From Selenobaculum gibii (GTDB taxonomy: Bacteria > Bacillota > Negativicutes > ICN-92133): 64,000 nt of DNA. Location: positions 1,341,501 through 1,405,500 of the forward strand of contig NZ_CP120678.1 of assembly GCF_030273445.1 (NCBI RefSeq). Reading direction: 5' to 3'. Numbering within the stretch: position 1 is the first letter of the stretch; each line of letters opens with the position of its first letter. A program made the translations under genes and the position numbers. Below the pieces are notes generated by a model. The model saw only the letters and a list, made by a program, of their open reading frames with translations. It searched no databases and was not told the origin of the DNA. Below are positions 52,226 through 60,718 of this stretch, in pieces.

Positions 52226-52720
52226 TTAAAGTTCTTCATAACGCATCAACACAAAACACAAATCAGATAATCTGTTTAAATAGATTGTTACATATTTCGA
52301 TACCGCTTCGTGATGATGTAAAGTAAGAACTCTGCGCTCAGCTTTTCTAATCGTAGTTCGCGCTATATCTAAAGCAGCGCCAGCGGACGTATCTCCAGGC
52401 GTAATAAAAGCAGTTAACGGCGGTAATTTTTTCTCAAAATTATCAATTATACTTTCAATATCATCAATATGTTTTCGGGTAATATATTCTTTAGAAGATT
52501 TGCTTGCCAATTCAGCCATTAATAACATACTAATTTTTTGTATACTATGAATTTGCTCAATTACCTCTTCCTTCTTCGCAAAAGCTCTAGCTAACCCTAA
52601 AAAAGAATTTGCTTCATCAACTGAACCATATGCCTCTACTCGTATTGAATCTTTATCAACACGTTCACCTGTAAAAAGCCCTGTAGTTCCGTTATCGCCA
52701 GTTTTTGTATAAACACCCAT
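52226..52720 (-). CDS. pduO: Cob(I)alamin adenosyltransferase, PduO type
   Basis: Adenosylates cob(I)alamin using ATP. The 164 residues show VYTKTGDNGTTGLFTGERV at the N terminus, the family ATP motif, and RTTIRKAERRVLTL near 122-135 with the conserved Arg. No cobalamin-synthesis genes are nearby, so it may serve salvage or a B12 enzyme elsewhere. It is 15 nt after ndk. Confidence 0.94.
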   Translation of the reverse strand: MGVYTKTGDNGTTGLFTGERVDKDSIRVEAYGSVDEANSFLGLARAFAKKEEVIEQIHSIQKISMLLMAELASKSSKEYITRKHIDDIESIIDNFEKKLPPLTAFITPGDTSAGAALDIARTTIRKAERRVLTLHHHEAVSKYVTIYLNRLSDLCFVLMRYEEL

Positions 52721-52734
52721 AATATCATCTCCAT

Positions 52735-53157
52735 TTAAAGATTATACATTAATTCATCGGCTAGAAAAAATAAATTGATTTCCCGTCGCGCATTTTCAAT
52801 ACAATCCGATGCATGCACAGCATTTAAAGTACTATCTGTAGCAAATTTAGCTCGAATTGTATTAGGTTCTGCATTTACTGGATTTGTGGCACCATTAATT
52901 TTTCTTACCTCATTGATTGCATTTTCCCCACTTAAAACTAATGCAACTAATGGACCTGAAATCATAAAATCAACAAGTTTAGCATAATAAGGTTTACCAA
53001 TATGTTCAGCATAATGTTTTGCAGCCAACTCTTTTGTCATCTTCAACATTTTTAAAGCTTCAATTTTCAAACCAGCTTTTTCGTATTCACTTAAAATAAC
53101 CCCTATTGAATTCATTTTCACAACATCCGGCTTTATTAAAACAAGTGTATGTTCCAT
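52735..53157 (-). CDS. ndk: Nucleoside diphosphate kinase
   Basis: Equalises NTP pools. The 140 residues start with HTLVLIKPD and have the phospho-histidine in NAVHASD near 118-124, with RKINGATNP-type sequence near 90-98 (here RKINGATNPVNA). Confidence 0.97.
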   Translation of the reverse strand: MEHTLVLIKPDVVKMNSIGVILSEYEKAGLKIEALKMLKMTKELAAKHYAEHIGKPYYAKLVDFMISGPLVALVLSGENAINEVRKINGATNPVNAEPNTIRAKFATDSTLNAVHASDCIENARREINLFFLADELMYNL

Positions 53158-53169
53158 TTGTATGACTCC

Positions 53170-53685
53170 TTATTTTATGTATTCTTGTGCTATATCATAA
53201 TAATGCATAGCCGATTTTTTTATATCTGCTATTTCTTTTTCACTTAATTGACGAACCACTTTCCCTGGAATTCCCATAACCATCGAATTTGGTGGTATAA
53301 CCTTTCCTTCTGTTACTACACTTCCTGCTGCAATTATAGAATTTTCACCAATTTTACAATAACCGAGTAAAACTGCTCCCATACCAATTAGACAATTATT
53401 CTCTATTGTGCATCCATGTACAATTGCCCCATGCCCAACAGTTACATAATCTCCAATAAGGGCTGGGCAATCACTCATTACATGCACTGTACAATTATCT
53501 TGAATATTAGTATATTTTCCAACCTGAATTTTTTCTATATCGCCACGTAGCACAGAATTAAACCAAATATTTGCCCCTTCTTCAACTTTGACAGCACCAA
53601 TAATAGCAACACCCTCTGATATATATACACTTGAATCAATTTGAGGTGTTACCCCTTTATACGAAATAATGTTTTTCTTATTCAA
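53170..53685 (-). CDS. Gamma-carbonic-anhydrase-like protein
   Basis: Left-handed beta-helix hexapeptide protein of about 171 residues (PaaY/YrdA type). Hallmarks are NIWFNSVLRGDIEKI, VGHGAIVHGCTIENN with two potential metal His, and a final GIPGKVVRQLS. Three His in the correct spacing (near 80, 85) make a metal site likely, but many relatives are not active anhydrases. I start at TTG 53685, eight bases after AGGAG; an in-frame TTG three codons earlier abuts that SD. Confidence 0.9.
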   Translation of the reverse strand: MNKKNIISYKGVTPQIDSSVYISEGVAIIGAVKVEEGANIWFNSVLRGDIEKIQVGKYTNIQDNCTVHVMSDCPALIGDYVTVGHGAIVHGCTIENNCLIGMGAVLLGYCKIGENSIIAAGSVVTEGKVIPPNSMVMGIPGKVVRQLSEKEIADIKKSAMHYYDIAQEYIK

Positions 53686-53720
53686 ATAAAACAACTCCTA
53701 ATTTAAATAATCTATTTTCT

Positions 53721-53749
53721 ATGATATGACAATTTCCATATTCCATCAA
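53721..53749 (-). promoter_or_regulatory. Probable promoter for the gamma-CA, ndk, pduO group
   Basis: TTGATG, 17-bp spacer, TATCAT on the minus strand; about 36 bases separate the -10 from the proposed start. Confidence 0.6.
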
Positions 53750-53780
53750 GTCATTATTTGTTATTTTTTATTTTTATGTT

Positions 53781-54242
53781 TCAAGATGTCATCTTTATCT
53801 CATTTTCTTTTTGATTCAATTCTTTTTCTATTGATTCAAGCATTTTCATACTATTATCCGATATTTTTTTTATTAGTATCGGATTAATAAAGTTTGCTAA
53901 CATCGAAATTCCTAAATCAACATCTATAATAAGCTTTACTATAGTTCCCTCTTGCGTTTTCTCCAGTATCCATTCTCCGTTAAAATTAGTAAAATCACCT
54001 TCAATTTGTTTATATGAAATTTTATAGTTTTTTTCATCAAACAAATCTTCTTCTATCCATCCTACTTTTATTCCATCCACGAATACCTTCCATGAAGTTA
54101 TTGTTTTACAAGTATCACGCTCTAAGATTTTTACCTCTACTACGTTGTCCATAAATTCTGGATAACGTTCCATTCTACAAATAAATGGATAAATAGCATC
54201 ACAACTGTATTTTAAAAGTTTGTCAACCTCTATATGCGGCAT
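53781..54242 (-). CDS. SRPBCC/START-like protein
   Basis: A 153-residue protein of the SRPBCC superfamily, closest by look to the polyketide-cyclase/RatA (COQ10-like) group: PFICRMERYPEFMDNV, the NFNGEWILEKTQEGT strand region and a C-terminal amphipathic helix (SMKMLESIEKEL). These proteins bind hydrophobic ligands. It follows the aminotransferase by 39 nt, so the two may act together. The name RatA toxin should not be assumed. Confidence 0.8.
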   Translation of the reverse strand: MPHIEVDKLLKYSCDAIYPFICRMERYPEFMDNVVEVKILERDTCKTITSWKVFVDGIKVGWIEEDLFDEKNYKISYKQIEGDFTNFNGEWILEKTQEGTIVKLIIDVDLGISMLANFINPILIKKISDNSMKMLESIEKELNQKENEIKMTS

Positions 54243-54281
54243 AAAAAAACCTCCCTATACTTATTTTAACTGTAAATATAT

Positions 54282-55526
54282 TTATTCCATAAATTTTTCA
54301 ATACTTTGAAATGCTTCTGCAAAAATGTTAATCACTTGATCAATTTCTTTCTCCGTAATAATAAATGGCGGCTCTAATCGAATTACCTTTGGGTTATTTA
54401 GCGTATATGCAACTAAAACACCGCGTTTTATAAGTTCAGCAATGGTTAATCCACCTATTTCCTCCTTAATCAACTCAACTCCAATCATCAAACCACGCCC
54501 ACGAATTTCTTTTATTAAATGTGGATAAGTAGATTTTAATTGTTCTAATTGGCTAATAAAATATTTCCCTTTTTTACCAACCCTTAAATTTTCATATTCA
54601 CGTTGCATAAAGGTAATAGTTGCAATTCCTGCACTACAAGCTAAAGGATTTCCTCCAAAAGTCGAAGTATGCAAAAAAGGACTCTCTATAAAAGAATTCC
54701 ATATTTCTTTTGTAGACGAAAAAGCTCCAATTGGCATTATCCCACCGCCAAGGGCTTTAGCTGTAAGAATAATATCCGGTACTACTTCATCATAATTCAC
54801 CGCAAAAAATTTACCTGTGCGCCCCATTCCGGTTTGAATTTCATCACAAATTAGTAGACAATTATATTCTTCACATAGTTGCTTTACTTTATTCAAATAT
54901 CCAGTATCAGGAACTATAATTCCACCTTCCCCTTGTATTGGTTCCACAATAATTGCAGCTGTATCTTTGTCAACAATTTTACATAAAGATTCTATATCAT
55001 TAAATGGAACATGAAAAAAGTCTTGAAGTAATGGCTTAAATGGATTTCTATATAACTCTCTTCCGGTAGCACTTAACGCACCTAAAGTCTTCCCATGAAA
55101 CCCATTCAGCATGGCAATAATTTTACTTTTACCCGTATAAAGTTTAGCTAATTTCAAAGCCCCTTCCACTGCTTCAGCTCCACTATTTACCACAAAACTA
55201 TATTTTATATCCCCCGGCAAGATTTCTGCTAGTAAATTTGAAAATTCTGCCAAAGGTCGATTTAGAAAAACTTTGCTCCCCATAGGCATGAGATCCAATT
55301 GCTTTTTTACTTCATCAATTATAAATGAGTTGCGATGTCCAAAATTAAAAACTCCATACCCTCCTAAACAATCTATATATGGCTTATTGTTTATATCGTA
55401 TATGTATAATCCATCTGATTTATCTTCAACTTTTAAAATATTCATAAAATATAACAATTTAGGCAACGATGGGTTAATATATTTTTTATACTTCTCAACA
55501 ATTTCATCACAAATAAAGTTATCCAT
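54282..55526 (-). CDS. Class III PLP aminotransferase
   Basis: Fold-type I omega-aminotransferase of 414 residues, of the acetylornithine/putrescine group. Visible are VNSGAEAVEGALKLA near 112-126, GFHGKTLG near 142, EPIQGEGG near 197-204, DEIQTGMGRTG near 228-238 and the PLP lysine in TAKALGGGIMP near 260. The substrate is not decidable by eye: putrescine or another omega-amine, or acetylornithine. No arginine-pathway genes are near. The downstream START-like gene makes a hydrophobic amine or aldehyde substrate thinkable. Confidence 0.87.
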   Translation of the reverse strand: MDNFICDEIVEKYKKYINPSLPKLLYFMNILKVEDKSDGLYIYDINNKPYIDCLGGYGVFNFGHRNSFIIDEVKKQLDLMPMGSKVFLNRPLAEFSNLLAEILPGDIKYSFVVNSGAEAVEGALKLAKLYTGKSKIIAMLNGFHGKTLGALSATGRELYRNPFKPLLQDFFHVPFNDIESLCKIVDKDTAAIIVEPIQGEGGIIVPDTGYLNKVKQLCEEYNCLLICDEIQTGMGRTGKFFAVNYDEVVPDIILTAKALGGGIMPIGAFSSTKEIWNSFIESPFLHTSTFGGNPLACSAGIATITFMQREYENLRVGKKGKYFISQLEQLKSTYPHLIKEIRGRGLMIGVELIKEEIGGLTIAELIKRGVLVAYTLNNPKVIRLEPPFIITEKEIDQVINIFAEAFQSIEKFME

Positions 55527-55569
55527 ATTAATTCCCCCATAAAATTCAATTAAACAGACTTATTTAAAC

Positions 55570-55827
55570 TCATTCTGAATTGTCTTTATATTTATAACTA
55601 TTTATAATAATTAGTTCATTGCTAATTTTCTGTACTGATTCCCAAGGAATTGATATTGCACGATTGCTTCCAATGAAATGCGATAATGCATTTCTATTGG
55701 GAATCAATATAGAATGAATACTTCCACTTGTATCATCAAATACCAATTCACATTCATCCAAAACTCCAATTTTTATCCCATCGTTAATATCGACAATTTC
55801 TTTTCCCCTAAGCTCACTTAATCTCAT
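55570..55827 (-). CDS. YlmC/YmxH family sporulation protein
   Basis: PRC-barrel protein of about 85 residues (RLSELRGKEIVDINDGIKIG, then SIHSILIPNRNA). The family is associated with sporulation in Bacillota. Its ATG at 55827 overlaps the stop of the upstream membrane gene by four bases (ATGA). Confidence 0.88.
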   Translation of the reverse strand: MRLSELRGKEIVDINDGIKIGVLDECELVFDDTSGSIHSILIPNRNALSHFIGSNRAISIPWESVQKISNELIIINSYKYKDNSE

Positions 55828-56129
55828 AACCTCACCCACCTTATTATTCTTTCAATAACCGGTTGAAATACTGCTAAAAGTATAGAAATTAGTGCAATGG
55901 GTTCGACCTCTATTGCAAAAATTATAATTTTATCAGGAATAACAATTTTTAAAAAAGAAATTAACAGCGTAATTGCCAAATAAATCCCGCCTGCTGTTCC
56001 TATTAAATCTTGTATTGCTAATGACAATGGAGATGATACAGGCTCAACTTCTACTTTTTTTCTATATTTGTAGCTACGCAACCAAATTCCATATATAAGT
56101 AAAAGGAATATCCCGCCAATACTCCACAC
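55824..56129 (-). CDS. Small membrane protein of unknown function
   Basis: Protein of 101 residues with probable helices at about 4-14 (possibly re-entrant), 44-66 and 73-90, and a short basic loop (RSYKYRKK) between. I do not recognise a family. GTG start with AGGAGG. It is translationally coupled to the YlmC-like gene, which suggests a shared sporulation or envelope role. Confidence 0.7.
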   Translation of the reverse strand: MWSIGGIFLLLIYGIWLRSYKYRKKVEVEPVSSPLSLAIQDLIGTAGGIYLAITLLISFLKIVIPDKIIIFAIEVEPIALISILLAVFQPVIERIIRWVRL

Positions 56130-56181
56130 GATAATACCTCCTCTATCTATATAAAATTATGAGCTAACTCGCAATTTATTC

Positions 56182-56226
56182 AAAAAAAAAAAAATAAGAA
56201 TAACAGATGAAACTGTCATTCTTATT
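56182..56226 (-). terminator. thrB terminator with a 13-T tract
   Basis: AATAAGAATgACAG pairs with CTGTtATTCTTATT on the minus transcript (one G-U), followed by thirteen T residues. It ends the hom-thrB unit. Confidence 0.93.
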
Positions 56227-56235
56227 TATGCATGT

Positions 56236-57147
56236 TTAAATTTCCGTAGCCTGTACTCCTTGTGAGTCAATATCTAAAATAACATATTTTGCATCAACAT
56301 CATTTGATCTAAAAGCACTTACCATCGCTTCGCCTATTTCATTCATTTTTTCAGTTGTAAATGCAATCAAGCAAGGACCTGCCCCACTTAAAGCAACACC
56401 TAATGCACCATTTTTTAAGGCTTTGTTAAATACTTCTTCCATTCCAGGGATCAAACCTAGGCGATATGGTTGATGTAATTTATCCCCTAGGGCATTTCTC
56501 AAGTGTTGATATTCGCCTTTACACAGCGCACCTACTAATAGCGCCGTACGACTAACATTAAAAACCGCATCTTGTAATGGAACCATATTAGGCAGGACTC
56601 TTCTTGCCATTTTAGTCGATAAATTAAAGCTAGGAATAGCTACGACTAATTTAATTCCTTTTGGTGGCATAAAAGATAAGCATTGTGCAATATGATCTTG
56701 ATCAATACTTAACGTAATGCCACCAAAAATAGCTGGAGCAACATTGTCCGGGTGCCCTTCTATATCCGTTGCCATCTGAAATATCTCTTGCTTATTAAAT
56801 GGACTGCCAATAACTACATTAGCCGCCATTAATCCAGATACAATAGCAGCCGCACTACTTCCTAATCCACGTGCTAGCGGAATTCCATTAGACATTTTGA
56901 TTATTCCACCATTATATTTTTTTTCCGCTTTTCTTAATAAATATTGAATAGATTTCCAAACAACATTGCGTTCATCACACGGAATATTATTTTTACCTTC
57001 TCCATCAATTTCTATTGTTAATTTTCCACTGTTATTCAAGGTCAATTCTAATTCATTATAAATTGTACAAGCAATTCCTATAGAATCAAAGCCTGGCCCA
57101 CAGTTTGCTGAAGTTCCTGGAACTTTAATTTTTACTGATTTCAGCAT
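56236..57147 (-). CDS. thrB: Homoserine kinase
   Basis: GHMP kinase of 303 residues that phosphorylates homoserine. The ATP motif is ARGLGSSAAAIVSGL near 90-104, with VPGTSANCGPGFDSIG at the N terminus and the C-terminal LSGAGPCLIAF. It follows hom, the threonine branch. Confidence 0.96.
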   Translation of the reverse strand: MLKSVKIKVPGTSANCGPGFDSIGIACTIYNELELTLNNSGKLTIEIDGEGKNNIPCDERNVVWKSIQYLLRKAEKKYNGGIIKMSNGIPLARGLGSSAAAIVSGLMAANVVIGSPFNKQEIFQMATDIEGHPDNVAPAIFGGITLSIDQDHIAQCLSFMPPKGIKLVVAIPSFNLSTKMARRVLPNMVPLQDAVFNVSRTALLVGALCKGEYQHLRNALGDKLHQPYRLGLIPGMEEVFNKALKNGALGVALSGAGPCLIAFTTEKMNEIGEAMVSAFRSNDVDAKYVILDIDSQGVQATEI

Positions 57148-57170
57148 TTTTTCTCCCCCGTTATTGAAAC

Positions 57171-58466
57171 CTATTTGCGCTGCGCCTCAACTCTTATAAT
57201 ATTACGAATCTCTGTAACATCTTTTAAATTTTTAATTATAGCCGAAGCCTTTGCAAGATGTTCTTGCGCTACTTCATGTGTAATTAATACAATTTCAGCA
57301 CAACCGTTTACACGACGTTTTTGAATGACAGAATTTAAACTTACTTGATTATTTCCAAAGGCCCCTGCAATTGTTGCTAAAACCCCTGGTTCATCTTTTA
57401 CTAATAAACGTACATAATAAGCAGAAATCGACTTTTCTACTGGGCAAATCATTTTATCTTCAAAACAAGTACAACTAATTTTCCCACTTGTTTTGTGAAC
57501 AATATTGCGAGAAATATCAATAATATCAGCAACAACAGCACTAGCTGTTGGCCCTTCGCCAGCCCCACGCCCATAAAACATCGTCTCGCCTACAGCATTT
57601 CCTTTTACGAAAATTGCATTAAATACATCATTCACCGATGCTAATGGATGCGTATTCGGTACCAATGCAGGATGAACTCTAACATCGATGCCATACGCAG
57701 GTACATCTTTTGCAATTGCCAATAATTTTATTACATAACCAAGCTCACGTGCATATTCAATATCTTCTGGAGTAATCGCTGTAATTCCCTCCACATAAAC
57801 ATCATCTAAATGAACTCTAGTATTAAATGCGATAGAAGACAAAATCGCAATTTTCCTGGCAGCATCTAATCCACCAACATCAGCAATAGGATCAGATTCA
57901 GCATAACCTTTTGCTTGTGCTTCAGTAAGTACAGTATGATAATCCAATTTTTCATTTGTCATTTTAGTCAGCATATAGTTTGTCGTGCCATTGACAATCC
58001 CCATAACTTCAAGGATTTTATTTGCTGTTAAGCACTGCTTTAAAGGTGTTATAATTGGAATACCACCGCCAACACTAGCCTCAAACATGAAATCCACCTT
58101 ATGCTTTTCTGCTGCCTCAAACATTAATTTTCCATACTTTGCAACGACATCTTTATTTGCTGTTACTACATGCTTTCCAGCTTCTAATGCCCGTAACATA
58201 TATTCTTTCGCTGGATTCTCACCACCCATGACTTCGACTACAATATCAATACTATCATCATTTATAATTTCTTCAAAATCATCTATAATTGTACATGTAG
58301 AAGGAATTTTACGTTTTTTGTTTAAGTCACGCACTAGAACTTTTGTTATAGCAACTTCTCTACCAATTTTCTGTGTAATTTCATGAACATTTTCTAATAA
58401 TACCTTAATAACACCCGTTCCAACTGTGCCAGAACCTAATAGTCCTATCTTAATCTTTTTATTCAT
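57171..58466 (-). CDS. hom: Homoserine dehydrogenase
   Basis: Reduces aspartate semialdehyde to homoserine. The 431 residues have the NAD(P) motif GLLGSGTVGTGV near 7-18, VTANKDVVAKYG near 103, the substrate site GGGIPIITPLK near 133-143 and a C-terminal ACT domain (VRLLVKDEPGVLATIAGAFG) for threonine inhibition. Confidence 0.97.
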   Translation of the reverse strand: MNKKIKIGLLGSGTVGTGVIKVLLENVHEITQKIGREVAITKVLVRDLNKKRKIPSTCTIIDDFEEIINDDSIDIVVEVMGGENPAKEYMLRALEAGKHVVTANKDVVAKYGKLMFEAAEKHKVDFMFEASVGGGIPIITPLKQCLTANKILEVMGIVNGTTNYMLTKMTNEKLDYHTVLTEAQAKGYAESDPIADVGGLDAARKIAILSSIAFNTRVHLDDVYVEGITAITPEDIEYARELGYVIKLLAIAKDVPAYGIDVRVHPALVPNTHPLASVNDVFNAIFVKGNAVGETMFYGRGAGEGPTASAVVADIIDISRNIVHKTSGKISCTCFEDKMICPVEKSISAYYVRLLVKDEPGVLATIAGAFGNNQVSLNSVIQKRRVNGCAEIVLITHEVAQEHLAKASAIIKNLKDVTEIRNIIRVEAQRK

Positions 58467-58488
58467 ACTTTTACCCTTTCCATCTTAT

Positions 58489-58935
58489 CTAAGCTTGTCC
58501 TAATACTTCTAATCTTTTTACTCCCTCTACCATTCTTAGCTTATCTAACAAAGCCTCTAAATCTACTGCCAAATCTGCTGTTTCTATTGATACTGTCGCA
58601 TTTGCAACCCCTTGTAGTGGAATTCCTTGATTAATAGTTAACACACTCCCTGAATCTGCAGATATTGTGTTCAATACTCTTGATAATACGCCTTGTTTAT
58701 GGTCTAATAATAACGTTAAAGTAACTATTTTATCTCGGCTTGCCTCATAGAACGGAAATACAAAATCCTTATATTTATAATAAGCACTGCGACTTAATTC
58801 CATTTTTTCAACAGCTTCATTAATCGTTCTTGCTTCACCGCGTTTTAACATTTCCTTTACTCGAATTGTTTTTTTTATTGCTTCTGGCAAGATTTCCTCT
58901 CTTACCAAAAAGAATCCTGATTGTTGTTTATGCAT
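58489..58935 (-). CDS. ACT-domain regulatory protein (PheB/COG4492 type)
   Basis: About 148 residues with a winged HTH-like N-terminal half (ARTINEAVEKMELSRSAYYKYKD) and a C-terminal ACT domain (VTLTLLLDHKQGVLSRVLNTIS). The family is found upstream of hom in Bacillota and is thought to sense an amino acid; whether it binds DNA is unproven. The ATG at 58935 follows GGAGG; a longer ORF starting 15 codons earlier would include the SD. Confidence 0.9.
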   Translation of the reverse strand: MHKQQSGFFLVREEILPEAIKKTIRVKEMLKRGEARTINEAVEKMELSRSAYYKYKDFVFPFYEASRDKIVTLTLLLDHKQGVLSRVLNTISADSGSVLTINQGIPLQGVANATVSIETADLAVDLEALLDKLRMVEGVKRLEVLGQA

Positions 58936-59023
58936 GAAAGAACCTCCGTACTCTTGTAATGGATAATAATCTATATACAAAAGACATTATAACACTAATA
59001 GATTGATAATTACAAGAGTATAT

Positions 59024-59062
59024 AAAAAAAGTCAGCTTGCTTTTACAAGACTGACTTTTTTT
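59024..59062 (-). terminator. spoIVA terminator
   Basis: AAAAAAAGTCAG/CTGACTTTTTTT with an inner TTG/CAA pairing, directly after the spoIVA stop. T-runs on both strands. Confidence 0.9.
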
Positions 59063-60541
59063 TTAAAAAATAATACAAATTAGACCGCCGCTTCCATCAT
59101 TTACAATACGTGTTAGTGCATCTCTTAATTTATTTTGTGCATTTTCAGGCATACAAGATAATTTATTTTGAATTCCTTCACGAACTAAAGAATTTAACGA
59201 CTTACCAAATAAATTTGTACGCCAAATTCTTTCTGGCTCTCCTTCAAATTCTTTCATCAGATATTGAATCAATTCTTCACTTTGTTTTTCAGTACCTAAA
59301 ATAGGCGCAATTTCTGCCTGTACATCCGTTCTTATAATATGCAATGATGGCGCAGTAGCTTTTAATCTTACCCCAAACTTACTGCCCGTTCGAATAATTT
59401 CTGGTTCTTCCAGCACCATTTCATCCACCTGTGGTGCAACAACAGCATATCCTTTTTCTTTTACCATTTCTAACGCATCTGATAACTTATCATACTCGCG
59501 TTTTGCAACAGACAAGTCTTGCATAATTCTTAGCAAATGATGTTCACCACTAATTGTAAATCCTGTTAATTCTTCAATAACTTGATAGAATAAATCGCCA
59601 CGTGTCATCACTTCAATTGTTGCTACTCCACATCCTAAATCCATATCCTGCAAAACTACTTCAGAAACAAATTCAGATTCATTCAGAGAATCTATAGCTG
59701 CATCAATATCACGCAATCTATGAATATCTTGTACCACACCTTCAACAATCCCAGTAAAATTTCGTTTTAGCCAATAATCTTCCATTAATTCATCAATCCA
59801 TTTTGGCAATGAAACATTTACTTCTTTCACAGGGAATTCATATAAAACTTCTTGTAAAATTGCATAAATATCATCACTATTTAATTTTGCACAATCTACT
59901 GGAATCACTGGAACATTATATTTTTCCTCTAACGACAACACAAGTTCCTGTGTATCAGCCGCTAATGGCTTATTCGTGTTTATAATTACTAAAAAAGGTT
60001 TTTCTAGCTCTTTCAATTCATTAATTACACGTTCTTCTGCCGCAAGATATTGTTGCCTAGGTAAATCAGTTACTGTTCCATCTGTGCTTATCACCAAGCC
60101 AATCGTTGAATGCTCTGTTATTACTTTCTTCGTTCCAATTTCCGCAGCTTCTTGAAACGGAATTTCTTCCTCAAACCAAGGAGTTAATACCATCCTTGGT
60201 TCATCTTGTTCTGCATATCCTAAAGCTCCTTCTACAGTATATCCTACGCAATCAACCATGCGTACTCGGACCGAAACATTTTCTTTTATATTAATTTCTA
60301 CTGCTTCATTTGGAATAAATTTAGGCTCTGTCGTCATAATAGTTTTTCCAGCTGCACTTTGTGGTAATTCATCTTTTGCTCTTTCTTGCTCATATGGATC
60401 AATAATATTAGGCAATATAAGTGTTTCCATAAATTTTTTAATAAAAGTTGATTTTCCTGTACGTACTGGACCTACTACCCCAATATAAATATCACCGCCA
60501 GTACGCTCAGCGATATCTCTAAACAAATCAAATTTCTCCAT
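59063..60541 (-). CDS. spoIVA: Stage IV sporulation protein A
   Basis: Spore-coat morphogenetic ATPase that polymerises on the forespore surface, anchored by SpoVM. The 492 residues equal the B. subtilis length. The P-loop is GVVGPVRTGKSTF near 21-33, with MVDCVGYTVEGALG near 98-111 and the conserved C-terminal tail. The ATG at 60541 has AGGGAGG; an ORF start nine codons earlier would cover it. It is flanked by terminators on both sides, so it is a single-gene unit. Confidence 0.97.
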   Translation of the reverse strand: MEKFDLFRDIAERTGGDIYIGVVGPVRTGKSTFIKKFMETLILPNIIDPYEQERAKDELPQSAAGKTIMTTEPKFIPNEAVEINIKENVSVRVRMVDCVGYTVEGALGYAEQDEPRMVLTPWFEEEIPFQEAAEIGTKKVITEHSTIGLVISTDGTVTDLPRQQYLAAEERVINELKELEKPFLVIINTNKPLAADTQELVLSLEEKYNVPVIPVDCAKLNSDDIYAILQEVLYEFPVKEVNVSLPKWIDELMEDYWLKRNFTGIVEGVVQDIHRLRDIDAAIDSLNESEFVSEVVLQDMDLGCGVATIEVMTRGDLFYQVIEELTGFTISGEHHLLRIMQDLSVAKREYDKLSDALEMVKEKGYAVVAPQVDEMVLEEPEIIRTGSKFGVRLKATAPSLHIIRTDVQAEIAPILGTEKQSEELIQYLMKEFEGEPERIWRTNLFGKSLNSLVREGIQNKLSCMPENAQNKLRDALTRIVNDGSGGLICIIF

Positions 60542-60607
60542 AAACAAAACCTCCCTAAAATTAATCAAATGAGCTATCGCCTAAAAATCCACTCCTTTCA
60601 AAAAATA

Positions 60608-60634
60608 AGTGCATTAATCACTAATAATATATGA
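60608..60634 (-). promoter_or_regulatory. Possible sigma-E promoter for spoIVA
   Basis: TCATATA, 12-bp spacer, AATGCACT on the minus strand, against KMATATT and CATACAHT. Hexamers match moderately (six of seven, six of eight) but the spacer is one or two bases short. Offered as a candidate because spoIVA is sigma-E controlled in B. subtilis. Confidence 0.28.
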
Positions 60635-60654
60635 CACTACGTCCAATATATTAC

Positions 60655-60718
60655 AAAATATTAAAGATAAAAAAACTGAATCCATATATGAATTCAGTTT
60701 TTTTATCTTTAATATTTT
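60655..60718. terminator. 27-bp perfect hairpin between plsY and spoIVA
   Basis: Arms of 27 bases, exactly complementary and A/T-rich with a CTGAAT core, and a 10-nt loop. The distal arm reaches the plsY stop codon. Runs of seven T in the stem make it work on the minus strand as the plsY terminator. Confidence 0.85.

Noticed and set aside
53781-54242. RatA-type toxin of a toxin-antitoxin system
   Set aside because: The name reflects only SRPBCC family membership; there is no RatB-like partner, and the neighbours are metabolic.
56182-56194. Run of 13 A residues as a phase-variable tract
   Set aside because: It is outside any coding region and forms the T-tract of the thrB terminator, so slippage would have no reading-frame consequence.
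58936-59023. T-box or amino acid leader before the ACT-hom-thrB unit
   Set aside because: No NNUGGNACCGCG-type T-box motif or specifier stem is visible in the short upstream gap.
59803-60488. Plus-strand ORFs inside spoIVA
   Set aside because: They are shadows of the SpoIVA frame with no SD and no family features.
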